Of a stretch of 64,000 bases of DNA, positions 25,299 through 34,323 are shown in pieces (positions within the stretch are counted from its first letter, which is position 1; the number at the start of each line of letters is the position of its first letter). The notes under the pieces are model-generated. The model was given only the letters and a program-made list of their open reading frames with translations. It made no database searches and was not told where the DNA came from. The DNA lies in the NCBI GenBank assembly GCA_025141835.1, contig CP081102.1, positions 2,728,001 to 2,792,000 on the forward strand. The letters are read 5' to 3'. A program made the position numbers and the translations under genes. Origin of the DNA: Rhodobacteraceae bacterium M385. GTDB taxonomy: Bacteria; Pseudomonadota; Alphaproteobacteria; Rhodobacterales; Rhodobacteraceae.

Positions 25299-26564
25299 AT
25301 GGAAACTAAACGACTGACACAACGCTCTATGGTGTTCGTACTTGCAGGAGGACGGGGGAGCCGCCTGAAAGAATTAACGGACCGCCGCGTAAAACCTGCC
25401 GTGCCCTTTGGCGGCAAAGCGCGGATCATCGACTTTGCCCTGTCCAACGCGCTCAATTCCGGCATTCGGAAGATGGCGATTGCCACGCAATACAAGGCGC
25501 ACAGCTTGATCCGGCACCTGCAACGGGGTTGGAACTTCTTCCGGGCCGAGCGGAACGAATTCCTTGATATCCTGCCCGCCTCGCAACGCACGGGCACCGA
25601 TGCCTGGTATGCAGGCACGGCGGATGCGGTCACACAGAACATTGATATCGTTGATGATTACGATGTCGATTATGTGATCATCCTTGCGGGCGATCACATC
25701 TACAAGATGGATTACGAGATCATGCTGCGCGAGCATGTCGAAAGCGGAGCCGATGTGACCGTCGGCTGCCTGACGGTCCCGCGCGAAGAAGCCTCGGCCT
25801 TTGGCGTGATGGCGACGGACGACACGGGGCGCATCACCTCGTTCCTTGAAAAACCCGCCGATCCCCCAGCGATGCCGGATGATCCAAAAAGCTCTTTGGC
25901 CTCGATGGGGATTTACGTCTTCAAGTGGTCTTTCCTTCGCAACCTGCTGGAAGTGGACGCGCTGGACCCCAACTCGACCCACGACTTCGGCCACGATCTG
26001 ATTCCTGAGATCGTGAAGAACGGCAAAGCCATGTCGCACCGCTACGACCGTAGCTGTGTCCGGGCCGAGGGCGCACCCGTATATTGGAAAGATGTCGGCA
26101 CCGTCGATGCCTTCTGGGAGGCACATATCGACCTGACCAACTTCACCCCCGATCTGGATTTGTGGGACAAGAACTGGCCGATCTGGACCTATTCCGAAAG
26201 CGTGCCGCCCGCGAAATTCATCCACGATGAGCGCGACAGACGCGGCGTGGCGATTTCGTCCATGGTGGCGGGGGGCTGCATCATCTCGGGCACTGAGGTG
26301 CGCAATTCTTGCCTGTTCACCAACGTCCACACCAACTCTTACGCGGTGCTCGACCATGCGGTTGTTTTGCCCAACGTGGTGGTGGAACGCTCTGCCCGGC
26401 TGCGCCATGTGGTGATTGATACCGGCGTCACCATCCCCGAAGGCCTCGTGGTGGGCGAGGACCGGGCCGAGGACGCCAAGTGGTTCCGGGTGACGGACCG
26501 CGGCATCACTCTGATTACACAAGAAATGCTCGATAAACGGGCGGAAGCCTTGGGAACAGCATAG
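25299..26564 (+). CDS. glgC: Glucose-1-phosphate adenylyltransferase
   Basis: Makes ADP-glucose from ATP and glucose 1-phosphate, the committed step of glycogen synthesis. 421 residues: nucleotide-binding LAGGRGSRLKELTDRR, substrate motif VKPAVPFGGKARIIDF, and a C-terminal left-handed beta-helix with hexapeptide repeats. The N-terminal activator-site arginines and lysines are in their usual place, so allosteric control by glycolytic intermediates is likely. GGAGG lies 8 bases before ATG 25299; a TTG one codon upstream is rejected. Confidence 0.97.
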   Translation: METKRLTQRSMVFVLAGGRGSRLKELTDRRVKPAVPFGGKARIIDFALSNALNSGIRKMAIATQYKAHSLIRHLQRGWNFFRAERNEFLDILPASQRTGTDAWYAGTADAVTQNIDIVDDYDVDYVIILAGDHIYKMDYEIMLREHVESGADVTVGCLTVPREEASAFGVMATDDTGRITSFLEKPADPPAMPDDPKSSLASMGIYVFKWSFLRNLLEVDALDPNSTHDFGHDLIPEIVKNGKAMSHRYDRSCVRAEGAPVYWKDVGTVDAFWEAHIDLTNFTPDLDLWDKNWPIWTYSESVPPAKFIHDERDRRGVAISSMVAGGCIISGTEVRNSCLFTNVHTNSYAVLDHAVVLPNVVVERSARLRHVVIDTGVTIPEGLVVGEDRAEDAKWFRVTDRGITLITQEMLDKRAEALGTA

Positions 26565-27982
26565 TGACACGGGTTCTGTCAGTCGCATCGGAATGCGCGC
26601 CGCTGGTGAAAACCGGCGGCCTCGCCGATGTTGTGGGGGCCTTGCCCGGCGCCATGTCGGGCTTGGGGGATGAGCTGCGCACGTTGATCCCCGGCTACTC
26701 CGCCGTGCCGACCGGCGGCAAAGTCGTGGCACGGTTGGCCGACCTGTTCGGCGGCCCCGCCACGATCGAGGCGTTGACCCATGCAGGCTTAGATCTGTTG
26801 ATCCTGCGGGCCGATCACCTGTTTGATCGCAACGGCGGGCTCTACGTGGACGCGTTCGGCACTGATTGGCCCGACAACCCGCAACGCTTCGCTGCGCTGT
26901 CCTATGCTGCTGCCCACATCGCGGCGGAGGGCGTGGGCGATTGGACGCCTGCCGTGGTCCACGGCCACGATTGGCAAGCCGGGTTCGTGCCGGAATATCT
27001 GGCCGCGATGGGCTGTAATACGCCCTTCGTGCTGACTGTTCACAACGTCGCTTTCCACGGCAACACCGGGGCCGAGGCGCTGGAAACTCTGCGCCTTGAT
27101 CCGGCGCGCTTCCACGCCCATCACTATGAATTCTGGGGGCAAATCTCGGCCCTGAAGGCGGGGCTTATGGGGGCGGCGCAGATCACCACCGTGTCCCAGA
27201 CCTATGCAGAAGAGCTGATGACACCGCATTTCGGCATGGGCATGGACGGCGTGTTGCGCCACCGTCGCCGCGACCTGACGGGGATCGTGAACGGCATTGA
27301 TACCGATGTCTGGAACCCCGCCACGGACCCGCTGATTTCTCCCTACACGACCCTGAAGGGCAAAGCCGCCAACAAGGCCGCGTTGCAGGCCGAGTTCGAG
27401 CTTCCCAAAGCGCCGGGGCCGCTGTGTGTGCTGGTATCGCGGTTGACGGACCAAAAGGGCATCGACCTGCTCTTGGACGCGTTGCATGTGATGTTGGAGC
27501 GGGGCGGTCAGGTGGCTGTCCTCGGCTCGGGCGACCCTTCGCTGGAAGTGGCATTGTTGGAGCGGGCCGACAAAGAACCCAATCTGGCCGTGAAAATCGG
27601 CTATGATGAGGCCCTGTCCCACCGGATGATGGCGGGGGGCGATAGCATCCTTGTGCCGTCGCGCTTTGAACCCTGCGGGCTGACGCAACTTTACGGGTTG
27701 CGATATGGCACCCTGCCCCTTGTGGCTTTGACGGGTGGGCTAGCTGACACGATTATTAACGCCTCTCCCGCCGCCTTGGCGCGCAAGGTGGCCACGGGCA
27801 TTCAATTCTCGCCGATCACCGCCGAGGCGCTGGCCAATGCCTTCGGGCGCCTCTGCGACCTCTATGCAGAGCGTAAGGTCTGGACGGCAATGCAACGTAA
27901 CGCCATGAAGCAGCCTGTTGGCTGGGACACCTCAGCCGCCGCTTATCACGCGCTTTATGAGGCCACCGCAGGCAATGCTTGA
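26564..27982 (+). CDS. glgA: Glycogen synthase (ADP-glucose)
   Basis: GT5 glycosyltransferase that extends alpha-1,4-glucan from ADP-glucose. 472 residues with the ADP-glucose-binding KTGGLADVVGALPGA near residue 15, VHGHDWQAG, SRLTDQKGIDLL and the C-terminal SRFEPCGLTQLYGLRYG. It uses GTG 26564, which shares its G with the TAG of glgC. The stop overlaps the glgX start by 8 bases. Standard length and composition. Confidence 0.97.
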   Translation: MTRVLSVASECAPLVKTGGLADVVGALPGAMSGLGDELRTLIPGYSAVPTGGKVVARLADLFGGPATIEALTHAGLDLLILRADHLFDRNGGLYVDAFGTDWPDNPQRFAALSYAAAHIAAEGVGDWTPAVVHGHDWQAGFVPEYLAAMGCNTPFVLTVHNVAFHGNTGAEALETLRLDPARFHAHHYEFWGQISALKAGLMGAAQITTVSQTYAEELMTPHFGMGMDGVLRHRRRDLTGIVNGIDTDVWNPATDPLISPYTTLKGKAANKAALQAEFELPKAPGPLCVLVSRLTDQKGIDLLLDALHVMLERGGQVAVLGSGDPSLEVALLERADKEPNLAVKIGYDEALSHRMMAGGDSILVPSRFEPCGLTQLYGLRYGTLPLVALTGGLADTIINASPAALARKVATGIQFSPITAEALANAFGRLCDLYAERKVWTAMQRNAMKQPVGWDTSAAAYHALYEATAGNA

Positions 27983-30068
27983 AAACTACGCGATCGAGGC
28001 AGGTTCCCCTAACCCTTTGGGGGCAACCTTCGACGGCAACGGCGTGAACTTCGCCGTATTCTCTCGTCATGCGACACAAGTCATGCTGTGCCTGTTCAAT
28101 GACGCCGGTCAGGAAACCCACCTGATCGCCCTGCCCGAGCGTACCGGGCATGTCTGGCACGGCTATATCCCCGGTATGGGACCGGGTCAGCAATACGGCT
28201 ACCGCGTTCACGGCCCCTATGCGCCCAAGGACGGCCATCGCTTCAATCCCTACAAACTTGTCATGGACCCCTATGCCAAGCGCCTTACAGGACAACCGGT
28301 CTGGAATGATGCGCTTTACGGCTATGTCCATGGCGAAGATGATCTGACCTTCGACACCCGCGATAGCGCGCCCTTTATGCCGCGCTCGATCGTCACCGAT
28401 CCGACGTTTAGCTGGGGTGCGGATGCCTCTCCGCGGGTTCCGATGGATGAAACCGTGTTCTACGAGGCTCACGTTAAAGGCCTGACAGCGACCCACCCCG
28501 GCGTGGAACGGCCCGGCACCTATAGCGGCATGGCTTCGCCCGCGATGCTGGATCACCTGACCGATCTGGGTGTGACCTCGGTGGAGCTTCTGCCGATCCA
28601 AGCCTTCGTGGATGACCGTTTTCTGGTTGAAAAGAACCTTCGGAACTACTGGGGCTACATGACCTACGGTTTCTTCGCCCCGGAACCGCGGTACATGTCG
28701 AATGGGTCGATTGCCGAATTCCAGCAGATGGTGGCCCGCTACCATTCCGCCGGGATCGAGGTGATCTTGGATGTGGTCTACAACCACACCGCTGAAGGGT
28801 CCGAGTTCGGCCCCACCCTGTCGTTCCGCGGCCTCGACAACGCCTGCTACTACCGATTGACCGAAGATAAACGGTACTACGTGAATGACGCGGGCTGCGG
28901 CAATTCGTTGAATTTCGACAACCCGTTCACCCTGCGCATGGCCATGGACTCACTGCGTTATTGGGTCGAGGTCATGCATGTGGATGGCTTTAGGTTCGAT
29001 TTGTGCACATCCCTTGGCCGCACCGACGGCGTATTCAAGCGCGACGGGCCGTTTTTCCGCGCCATCCGCCAAGACCCGGTTCTGAACCGGGTGAAGCTGA
29101 TCGCTGAGCCTTGGGACCTGGGACCGGACGGCTACCAATTGGGCGCATATCAAGCGCCATTTGGCGAATGGAACGACAAATTCCGCGATGACACGCGCCA
29201 GTTCTGGCGGGGCGACGGGGGCATGGTGTCGGCCATGGCGGCGCGGTTGTCGGGTTCTTCCATGTTCTTTGACCACGATGGGCGTGCACCCACGGCATCG
29301 GTCAACTTCATCACCGCCCATGACGGTTTCACCCTGCGCGATCTGGTCAGCTACAAAGAGAAGCATAACGAGGCCAACGGCGAGGAAAACCGCGACGGGC
29401 ATTCCAACAACCACTCCGATAATTTCGGGGTCGAGGGCGAAACCGACAACGCCGATATCATCGCCGCGCGAATTCGCCGCCGCCGGAACCTGATTGCCAC
29501 GCTGATGCTGTCCCAAGGCACGCCGCTGATCTTGGCCGGTGACGAGATTGGCAACACCCAAGGCGGCAACAACAACACGTATTGTCAGGACAGCGAGATC
29601 GGTTGGGTCGATTGGGAAGACCGTGACGACGGGTTTCTTGCCTTCTGCAAGGCCGCGATTGCGTTCCGCAAGTCCCACCCCGTGTTGCGGCAACGGCGGT
29701 TCCTGCACTCCAAGTCCCGCTACATCGACGGCGCGCCGGACCTGTTCTGGCGGCGCACGGACGGCAGCGCCATGCGGCAAGAGGATTGGGATAACCCCGA
29801 CCTTCAGACCATCATCGTCGAGATGCGCATGGCCTCTGGTACCCCCGCCTATACCGCTCGGGGTCCTGCATTACTTGTGGTGCTGAATGTGGGCGACGCG
29901 ACCCAGATCACCCATCCGCCGTTGCAGGATGGCGAAGTATGGACGCGTTGCTTTGACACCGCCCAAGATGCCCCATCGGTGCACAGTACCGAGACCCACA
30001 TCGACGCCAACAGCGTCGTCGTGTTCGAGCTCCACCCCCATTCGGAAGGATCTATCCATGCAGCATGA
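27975..30068 (+). CDS. glgX: Glycogen debranching enzyme
   Basis: Isoamylase-type GH13 enzyme removing short alpha-1,6 branches left by phosphorylase. 697 residues from ATG 27975: CBM48 (about 10-110), barrel motifs DVVYNHTAEGS, GFRFDLCTSLG, LIAEPWDLGPDGY and FITAHDGFTL. The open frame extends 19 codons further upstream inside glgA, which I reject in favour of the family-like N-terminus. The overlaps with glgA (8 bases) and pgm (11 bases) show tight coupling. Confidence 0.94.
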   Translation: MLENYAIEAGSPNPLGATFDGNGVNFAVFSRHATQVMLCLFNDAGQETHLIALPERTGHVWHGYIPGMGPGQQYGYRVHGPYAPKDGHRFNPYKLVMDPYAKRLTGQPVWNDALYGYVHGEDDLTFDTRDSAPFMPRSIVTDPTFSWGADASPRVPMDETVFYEAHVKGLTATHPGVERPGTYSGMASPAMLDHLTDLGVTSVELLPIQAFVDDRFLVEKNLRNYWGYMTYGFFAPEPRYMSNGSIAEFQQMVARYHSAGIEVILDVVYNHTAEGSEFGPTLSFRGLDNACYYRLTEDKRYYVNDAGCGNSLNFDNPFTLRMAMDSLRYWVEVMHVDGFRFDLCTSLGRTDGVFKRDGPFFRAIRQDPVLNRVKLIAEPWDLGPDGYQLGAYQAPFGEWNDKFRDDTRQFWRGDGGMVSAMAARLSGSSMFFDHDGRAPTASVNFITAHDGFTLRDLVSYKEKHNEANGEENRDGHSNNHSDNFGVEGETDNADIIAARIRRRRNLIATLMLSQGTPLILAGDEIGNTQGGNNNTYCQDSEIGWVDWEDRDDGFLAFCKAAIAFRKSHPVLRQRRFLHSKSRYIDGAPDLFWRRTDGSAMRQEDWDNPDLQTIIVEMRMASGTPAYTARGPALLVVLNVGDATQITHPPLQDGEVWTRCFDTAQDAPSVHSTETHIDANSVVVFELHPHSEGSIHAA

Positions 30069-31689
30069 CACCGTCGCCACACAGCCCATCGCGGGCCAGA
30101 AACCCGGCACCAGTGGTCTGCGCAAAAAGACCCGCGTATTTATGGAGCCCCATTTCCTCGAGAACTACGTGCAGTCGATCATCGACGGCATTGGCGGCGT
30201 TGCGGGCAAGAATCTGGTCGTGGGCGGGGACGGGCGATACTTCAACGACCGGGCCATTCAAGTGATCTTGCGCATGTTGGCCGCCAACGGCGCTGCGGGG
30301 GCGATTGTAGGCCAAGGCGGCGTTCTATCGACGCCTGCGGCCTCTCACCTGATCCGCAAACGGGGCACGGCGGGGGGCTTTATCCTGTCGGCAAGCCATA
30401 ACCCCGGCGGCATTGATGCGGACTTTGGCCTCAAGTTCAACGGTGCCAATGGCGGCCCCGCTTCTGAAGCCGTCAACGCCAAGATCGTGGAGGCAACGAC
30501 CAAGATCAGCGCCTACCACATTGCTACCGCTGAGGACGTGGACCTTGGCACGATTGGCCAGACAGCCTTGGGCGAGATGTCGGTCGAGATCGTGGACCCG
30601 GTCACAGATTACGCGGCGTTGATGGACAGCCTGTTTGATTTCGACAAGATCCGGGCGCTTTTCGCCTCGGGCTTTCGGATGCGGTTCGATGCGATGCACG
30701 CCGTGACCGGGCCTTATGCGACGGCGATTTTGGAAGACACTCTGGGTGCTGCGAAGGGCACCGTGATTAACGGCACCCCCTCGCCCGACTTTGGCGGCGG
30801 CCACCCGGACCCCAACCCCGTTTGGGCCAAGACCCTGATGGATGAGATGTACGGCGACAATGCGCCCGACTTCGGCGCCGCCTCGGATGGGGACGGCGAC
30901 CGCAACATGGTGGTTGGCCCGCACCAATACGTCACCCCCTCCGATAGTCTCGCGGTTCTGGCGGCCCACGCCCACCGCGCCCCGGCCTACGCCAAGGGCC
31001 TGGCGGGCGTCGCACGGTCCATGCCCACATCAGGCGCGGTGGATCGGGTGGCGGCGGCCCAGGGGATCGAATGCTACGAGACGCCCACGGGCTGGAAGTT
31101 CTTCGGCAACCTTCTGGACGCCGGCCGCGTGACCCTATGTGGAGAGGAAAGCGCCGGCACCGGATCGGACCATGTCCGAGAGAAAGACGGCCTATGGGCG
31201 GTTCTGTTGTGGCTCAACATCCTTGCGGAAAGCGGCCAATCTGTCGCTCAGATCATGGAGGCGCTCTGGCGCGACTACGGGCGCTGCTACTACACGCGCT
31301 ATGATTATGAAGATGTCGAAACCGCCAAGGCAGAAACCGTGATGGACGGGTTGCGGGCGCAGCTTTCAAACCTGCCGGGCCGTGAGGTTGCAGGGCTGAC
31401 GGTGAACTTCGCCGATGAATTCGCCTACGACGATCCGGTCGACGGTGCCCGCACCGAAGCCCAAGGCATCCGCATCGGCTTTGCAGGTGGCGCGCGGGCC
31501 GTGTTCCGCCTGTCGGGGACAGGCACCGTAGGGGCCACAATCCGCGTCTATCTGGAGCGTCTGGAGACCGCCGCCGATGCCCTTTCGCAGTCGCCGCAAG
31601 ACGCGTTGGCCCCGGTCGTTAGCGCCGCTTTAACGCTTTCCGATCTACAAGCGTTGACCGGGCGGGATGCGCCCAACGTGATTACCTAA
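30058..31689 (+). CDS. pgm: Phosphoglucomutase
   Basis: Interconverts glucose 1-phosphate and 6-phosphate, joining glycogen turnover to glycolysis. 543 residues; phosphoserine loop LSASHNPGGIDADFG, metal loop SDGDGDRNMV, sugar loop LCGEESAGTGSDH and a C-terminal phosphate-binding RLSGTGTVGATIR. ATG 30058 overlaps the end of glgX by 11 bases. Its place inside the glg operon supports a storage role, though it probably also supplies glucose 1-phosphate for surface sugars. Confidence 0.96.
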   Translation: MQHDTVATQPIAGQKPGTSGLRKKTRVFMEPHFLENYVQSIIDGIGGVAGKNLVVGGDGRYFNDRAIQVILRMLAANGAAGAIVGQGGVLSTPAASHLIRKRGTAGGFILSASHNPGGIDADFGLKFNGANGGPASEAVNAKIVEATTKISAYHIATAEDVDLGTIGQTALGEMSVEIVDPVTDYAALMDSLFDFDKIRALFASGFRMRFDAMHAVTGPYATAILEDTLGAAKGTVINGTPSPDFGGGHPDPNPVWAKTLMDEMYGDNAPDFGAASDGDGDRNMVVGPHQYVTPSDSLAVLAAHAHRAPAYAKGLAGVARSMPTSGAVDRVAAAQGIECYETPTGWKFFGNLLDAGRVTLCGEESAGTGSDHVREKDGLWAVLLWLNILAESGQSVAQIMEALWRDYGRCYYTRYDYEDVETAKAETVMDGLRAQLSNLPGREVAGLTVNFADEFAYDDPVDGARTEAQGIRIGFAGGARAVFRLSGTGTVGATIRVYLERLETAADALSQSPQDALAPVVSAALTLSDLQALTGRDAPNVIT

Positions 31690-31744
31690 GGGCGCGGCCC
31701 AAAAGCGGTGCCTTTGTCTGTTAACTTCCGCAGAAACGTGGCAA

Positions 31745-31773
31745 GCCGTCCCTGATATCGATAAAGGGACGGC
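31745..31773 (+). promoter_or_regulatory. Hairpin covering the glgP ribosome binding site
   Basis: Perfect 9-bp stem GCCGTCCCT (31745-31753) and AGGGACGGC (31765-31773) with an 11-base loop, ending 3 bases before the glgP ATG. The only Shine-Dalgarno-like run, AAAGGG (31763-31768), is in the loop edge and right arm, so pairing would hide it. No T-run follows, arguing against a terminator. Confidence 0.6.
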
Positions 31774-31776
31774 CCC

Positions 31777-34158
31777 ATGAACGCTATGTCAGACCTCTCC
31801 TCCGACGGGATGCGCGCGCGCATCGCACAACATCTGACGTTTACAATCGGCAAGGACAAAGCCCACGCCAGCTTGTACGACTGGCGCATGGCTGTCAGCT
31901 ACACTGTCCGTGACCTGATAGTGGAGCCTTGGTTCGCCGCCACGCGCCGCACCTACGAGGCGCAGGGAAAGCGCGTTTATTACCTGTCGATGGAATTTCT
32001 GATTGGCCGCATCTTGGAAGATGCGATGATTAACCTTGGCCTTCACAAACAGATCGACAGCGTCTTGGCAGAAGATGGCATCTCGCTGGCCGAGGTGGTG
32101 GAGGATGAACCCGACGCTGCCCTTGGCAACGGCGGTTTGGGCCGTCTGGCCGCTTGTTTTCTGGAATCCATGTCCACCATTGGCTGCCCTGCGTTCGGCT
32201 ATGGCATCCGCTACGAACACGGGCTTTTCCGGCAGCGGTTTGAAGGCGGGCGGCAGGTGGAAACCCCTGAAGATTGGCTGAACCAACCCCATCCGTGGGA
32301 GTTTGAGCGCCCCGAAGCCGCCTACACGATCCCCTTCAAGGGCACCGTCTGGGATGGCGTCTGGACGCCTGCGGAAACCGTTTTGGCGCGCGCCTATGAT
32401 ACGCCCGTCGTGGGATGGCAGGGCAAATGGGCCAACACCCTGCGCCTTTGGGGGGCACATCCGACCGAGCTTTTTGACCTCGATCGGTTCAATTCCGGCG
32501 ACCACACCGCCGCCGCCCATCCCGAGGCATTGGCCCGCACCCTGTCCCGCGTCCTCTACCCCGAAGATGCCACCGACGGCGGCAAAGAGCTGCGATTGAA
32601 GCAGGAATTCTTCCTTGTCTCCGCCGCTTTGCAAGACCTGCTGCGCCGGTTCCTCAGCGAATATGACGACCTGAACCTGCTGCCCGAAAAGGTGGCAATC
32701 CAGATGAACGACACCCACCCCGCCTTGGCCGGACCCGAAATGATCCGGCTTTTGATGGTGGATCACGGGTTGGATTGGGACACTGCCAAACGCATCGCCC
32801 AAGGCTGCCTGAACTACACCAACCACACCCTTCTGCCCGAGGCGTTGGAGGCTTGGTCGACTTGGCTAATGGGTCGCGTCCTGCCCCACCATATGCAGAT
32901 AATCGAGCGCATTGATGCAGAGCATCAAGCGGCAACAAACTGCCCCCCTCATCTTGGGATTGTGTATCAAGATCAAGTTCATATGGGCACTTTGGCCTTT
33001 GTCATGGCATCCCATGTGAACGGCGTGTCGGCGCTGCATTCGGACCTGATGAAGCAGACGGTCTTCGCGGAACTGGACGCCGCCTACCCCGAACGCATCC
33101 TTAACCAAACTAACGGCGTGACGCCGCGCCGCTGGATGCGCCTGTCCAACCCTGCCCTGAGCAGCCTGATTACTGACGTTATTGGTGACGGTTGGGAGGC
33201 GGACCTTAGGCGTTTGGGCGAACTCTCAACCTTTGAGAACGACACCGATGTCATCGCACGTCTGCAAGCCGCCAAACGCGCCAACAAGGTGGCGCTGTCC
33301 GACTGGGTGGCCGCCAATGTTGGAGTGACCCTGAACCCCGACGCCATGTTCGATGTGCAGATCAAGCGCATTCACGAATACAAGCGCCAGCTTCTGAATG
33401 TTTTTGAAACGATCCATCGCTGGAACGCGATCCGCAACAATCCAGACGCAGATTGGACGCCACGGGTCAAAATTTTCGGCGGCAAGGCCGCACCCGGCTA
33501 TTGGGTCGCCAAGGATATTATCCGCCTTATCAATGATGTAGCCGCCGTTGTTAACAGTGATCCGCTGATGCGGGATCGGCTGAAGGTGATCTATCCGGCC
33601 AATTACAATGTTTCCATGGCGCAGCGCCTGATCCCGGCCGCCGACCTGTCCGAGCAGATTTCGACGGCGGGGAAAGAGGCCTCGGGAACCGGCAACATGA
33701 AGTTCACCATGAACGGTGCGTTAACAATTGGCACGCTGGACGGGGCCAATGTGGAAATCCGCGAACGTGTTGGGGCCGAAAATTTCTTTTTGTTCGGCAT
33801 GGATGCCAACGCTGTGCAGGCGCGTTACGGCGTGGCCGACCACGGACGGAAGGCGATTTTGGCAAGCCCAATGCTGGCCGAGGTTTTGCAGATCATCGCC
33901 GATGGCCGCTTCTCTGCTGAGGAACCCAAGCGATATCACGGCCTTATCGACGCAACCTGGAACCACGATCCGTTCCTTGTGGCTTCGGACTTTGATGCCT
34001 ACGTCGCCACGCAGGCTGAAGTGGATGCGGCCTACAAGGACCAAACCCATTGGCAACGCCTTGCCCTTCGCAACATCGCAGGCTCGGGCCATTTCTCGTC
34101 CGACCGTACGATCCGAGGCTATATGGCAGAAGTTTGGGGGGCACGAAGCCTGCTGTAG
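31777..34158 (+). CDS. glgP: Glycogen phosphorylase
   Basis: GT35 enzyme releasing glucose 1-phosphate from glycogen with PLP cofactor. 793 residues; EDEPDAALGNGGLGRLAACF near the N-terminus, IQMNDTHPAL, VKIFGGKAAPGY and the PLP-lysine motif EASGTGNMKF. ATG 31777 has AAAGGG 8 bases upstream; ATG 31786 is a weaker alternative. It is separated from pgm by 87 bases holding a hairpin over the ribosome binding site, so it may be translated independently of the rest of the operon. Confidence 0.97.
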   Translation: MNAMSDLSSDGMRARIAQHLTFTIGKDKAHASLYDWRMAVSYTVRDLIVEPWFAATRRTYEAQGKRVYYLSMEFLIGRILEDAMINLGLHKQIDSVLAEDGISLAEVVEDEPDAALGNGGLGRLAACFLESMSTIGCPAFGYGIRYEHGLFRQRFEGGRQVETPEDWLNQPHPWEFERPEAAYTIPFKGTVWDGVWTPAETVLARAYDTPVVGWQGKWANTLRLWGAHPTELFDLDRFNSGDHTAAAHPEALARTLSRVLYPEDATDGGKELRLKQEFFLVSAALQDLLRRFLSEYDDLNLLPEKVAIQMNDTHPALAGPEMIRLLMVDHGLDWDTAKRIAQGCLNYTNHTLLPEALEAWSTWLMGRVLPHHMQIIERIDAEHQAATNCPPHLGIVYQDQVHMGTLAFVMASHVNGVSALHSDLMKQTVFAELDAAYPERILNQTNGVTPRRWMRLSNPALSSLITDVIGDGWEADLRRLGELSTFENDTDVIARLQAAKRANKVALSDWVAANVGVTLNPDAMFDVQIKRIHEYKRQLLNVFETIHRWNAIRNNPDADWTPRVKIFGGKAAPGYWVAKDIIRLINDVAAVVNSDPLMRDRLKVIYPANYNVSMAQRLIPAADLSEQISTAGKEASGTGNMKFTMNGALTIGTLDGANVEIRERVGAENFFLFGMDANAVQARYGVADHGRKAILASPMLAEVLQIIADGRFSAEEPKRYHGLIDATWNHDPFLVASDFDAYVATQAEVDAAYKDQTHWQRLALRNIAGSGHFSSDRTIRGYMAEVWGARSLL

Positions 34159-34323
34159 AAGCGCCGTCTTCGGACATGCCGCGCTTTGGCCCTGCTAAAG
34201 GGCATGGCGCAAGTTTGTGCAGAATGGTTAATTGCTTCTGTAACGCCAACCAGGCGGCGGCCCGTTGCTGCCGCTGAACCCGAAGCCCTCGCCCGCAATG
34301 TCGGGTGCGCAAGAGACGAGCCG

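Noticed and set aside
25374..26732. 452-codon frame antisense to glgC and glgA
   Set aside because: No motif; the sense genes are unambiguous.
34186..34323. 46-codon extension of the matB-like gene
   Set aside because: Proline/arginine-rich and unlike acyl-CoA synthetases; ATG 34324 restores a typical N-terminus.
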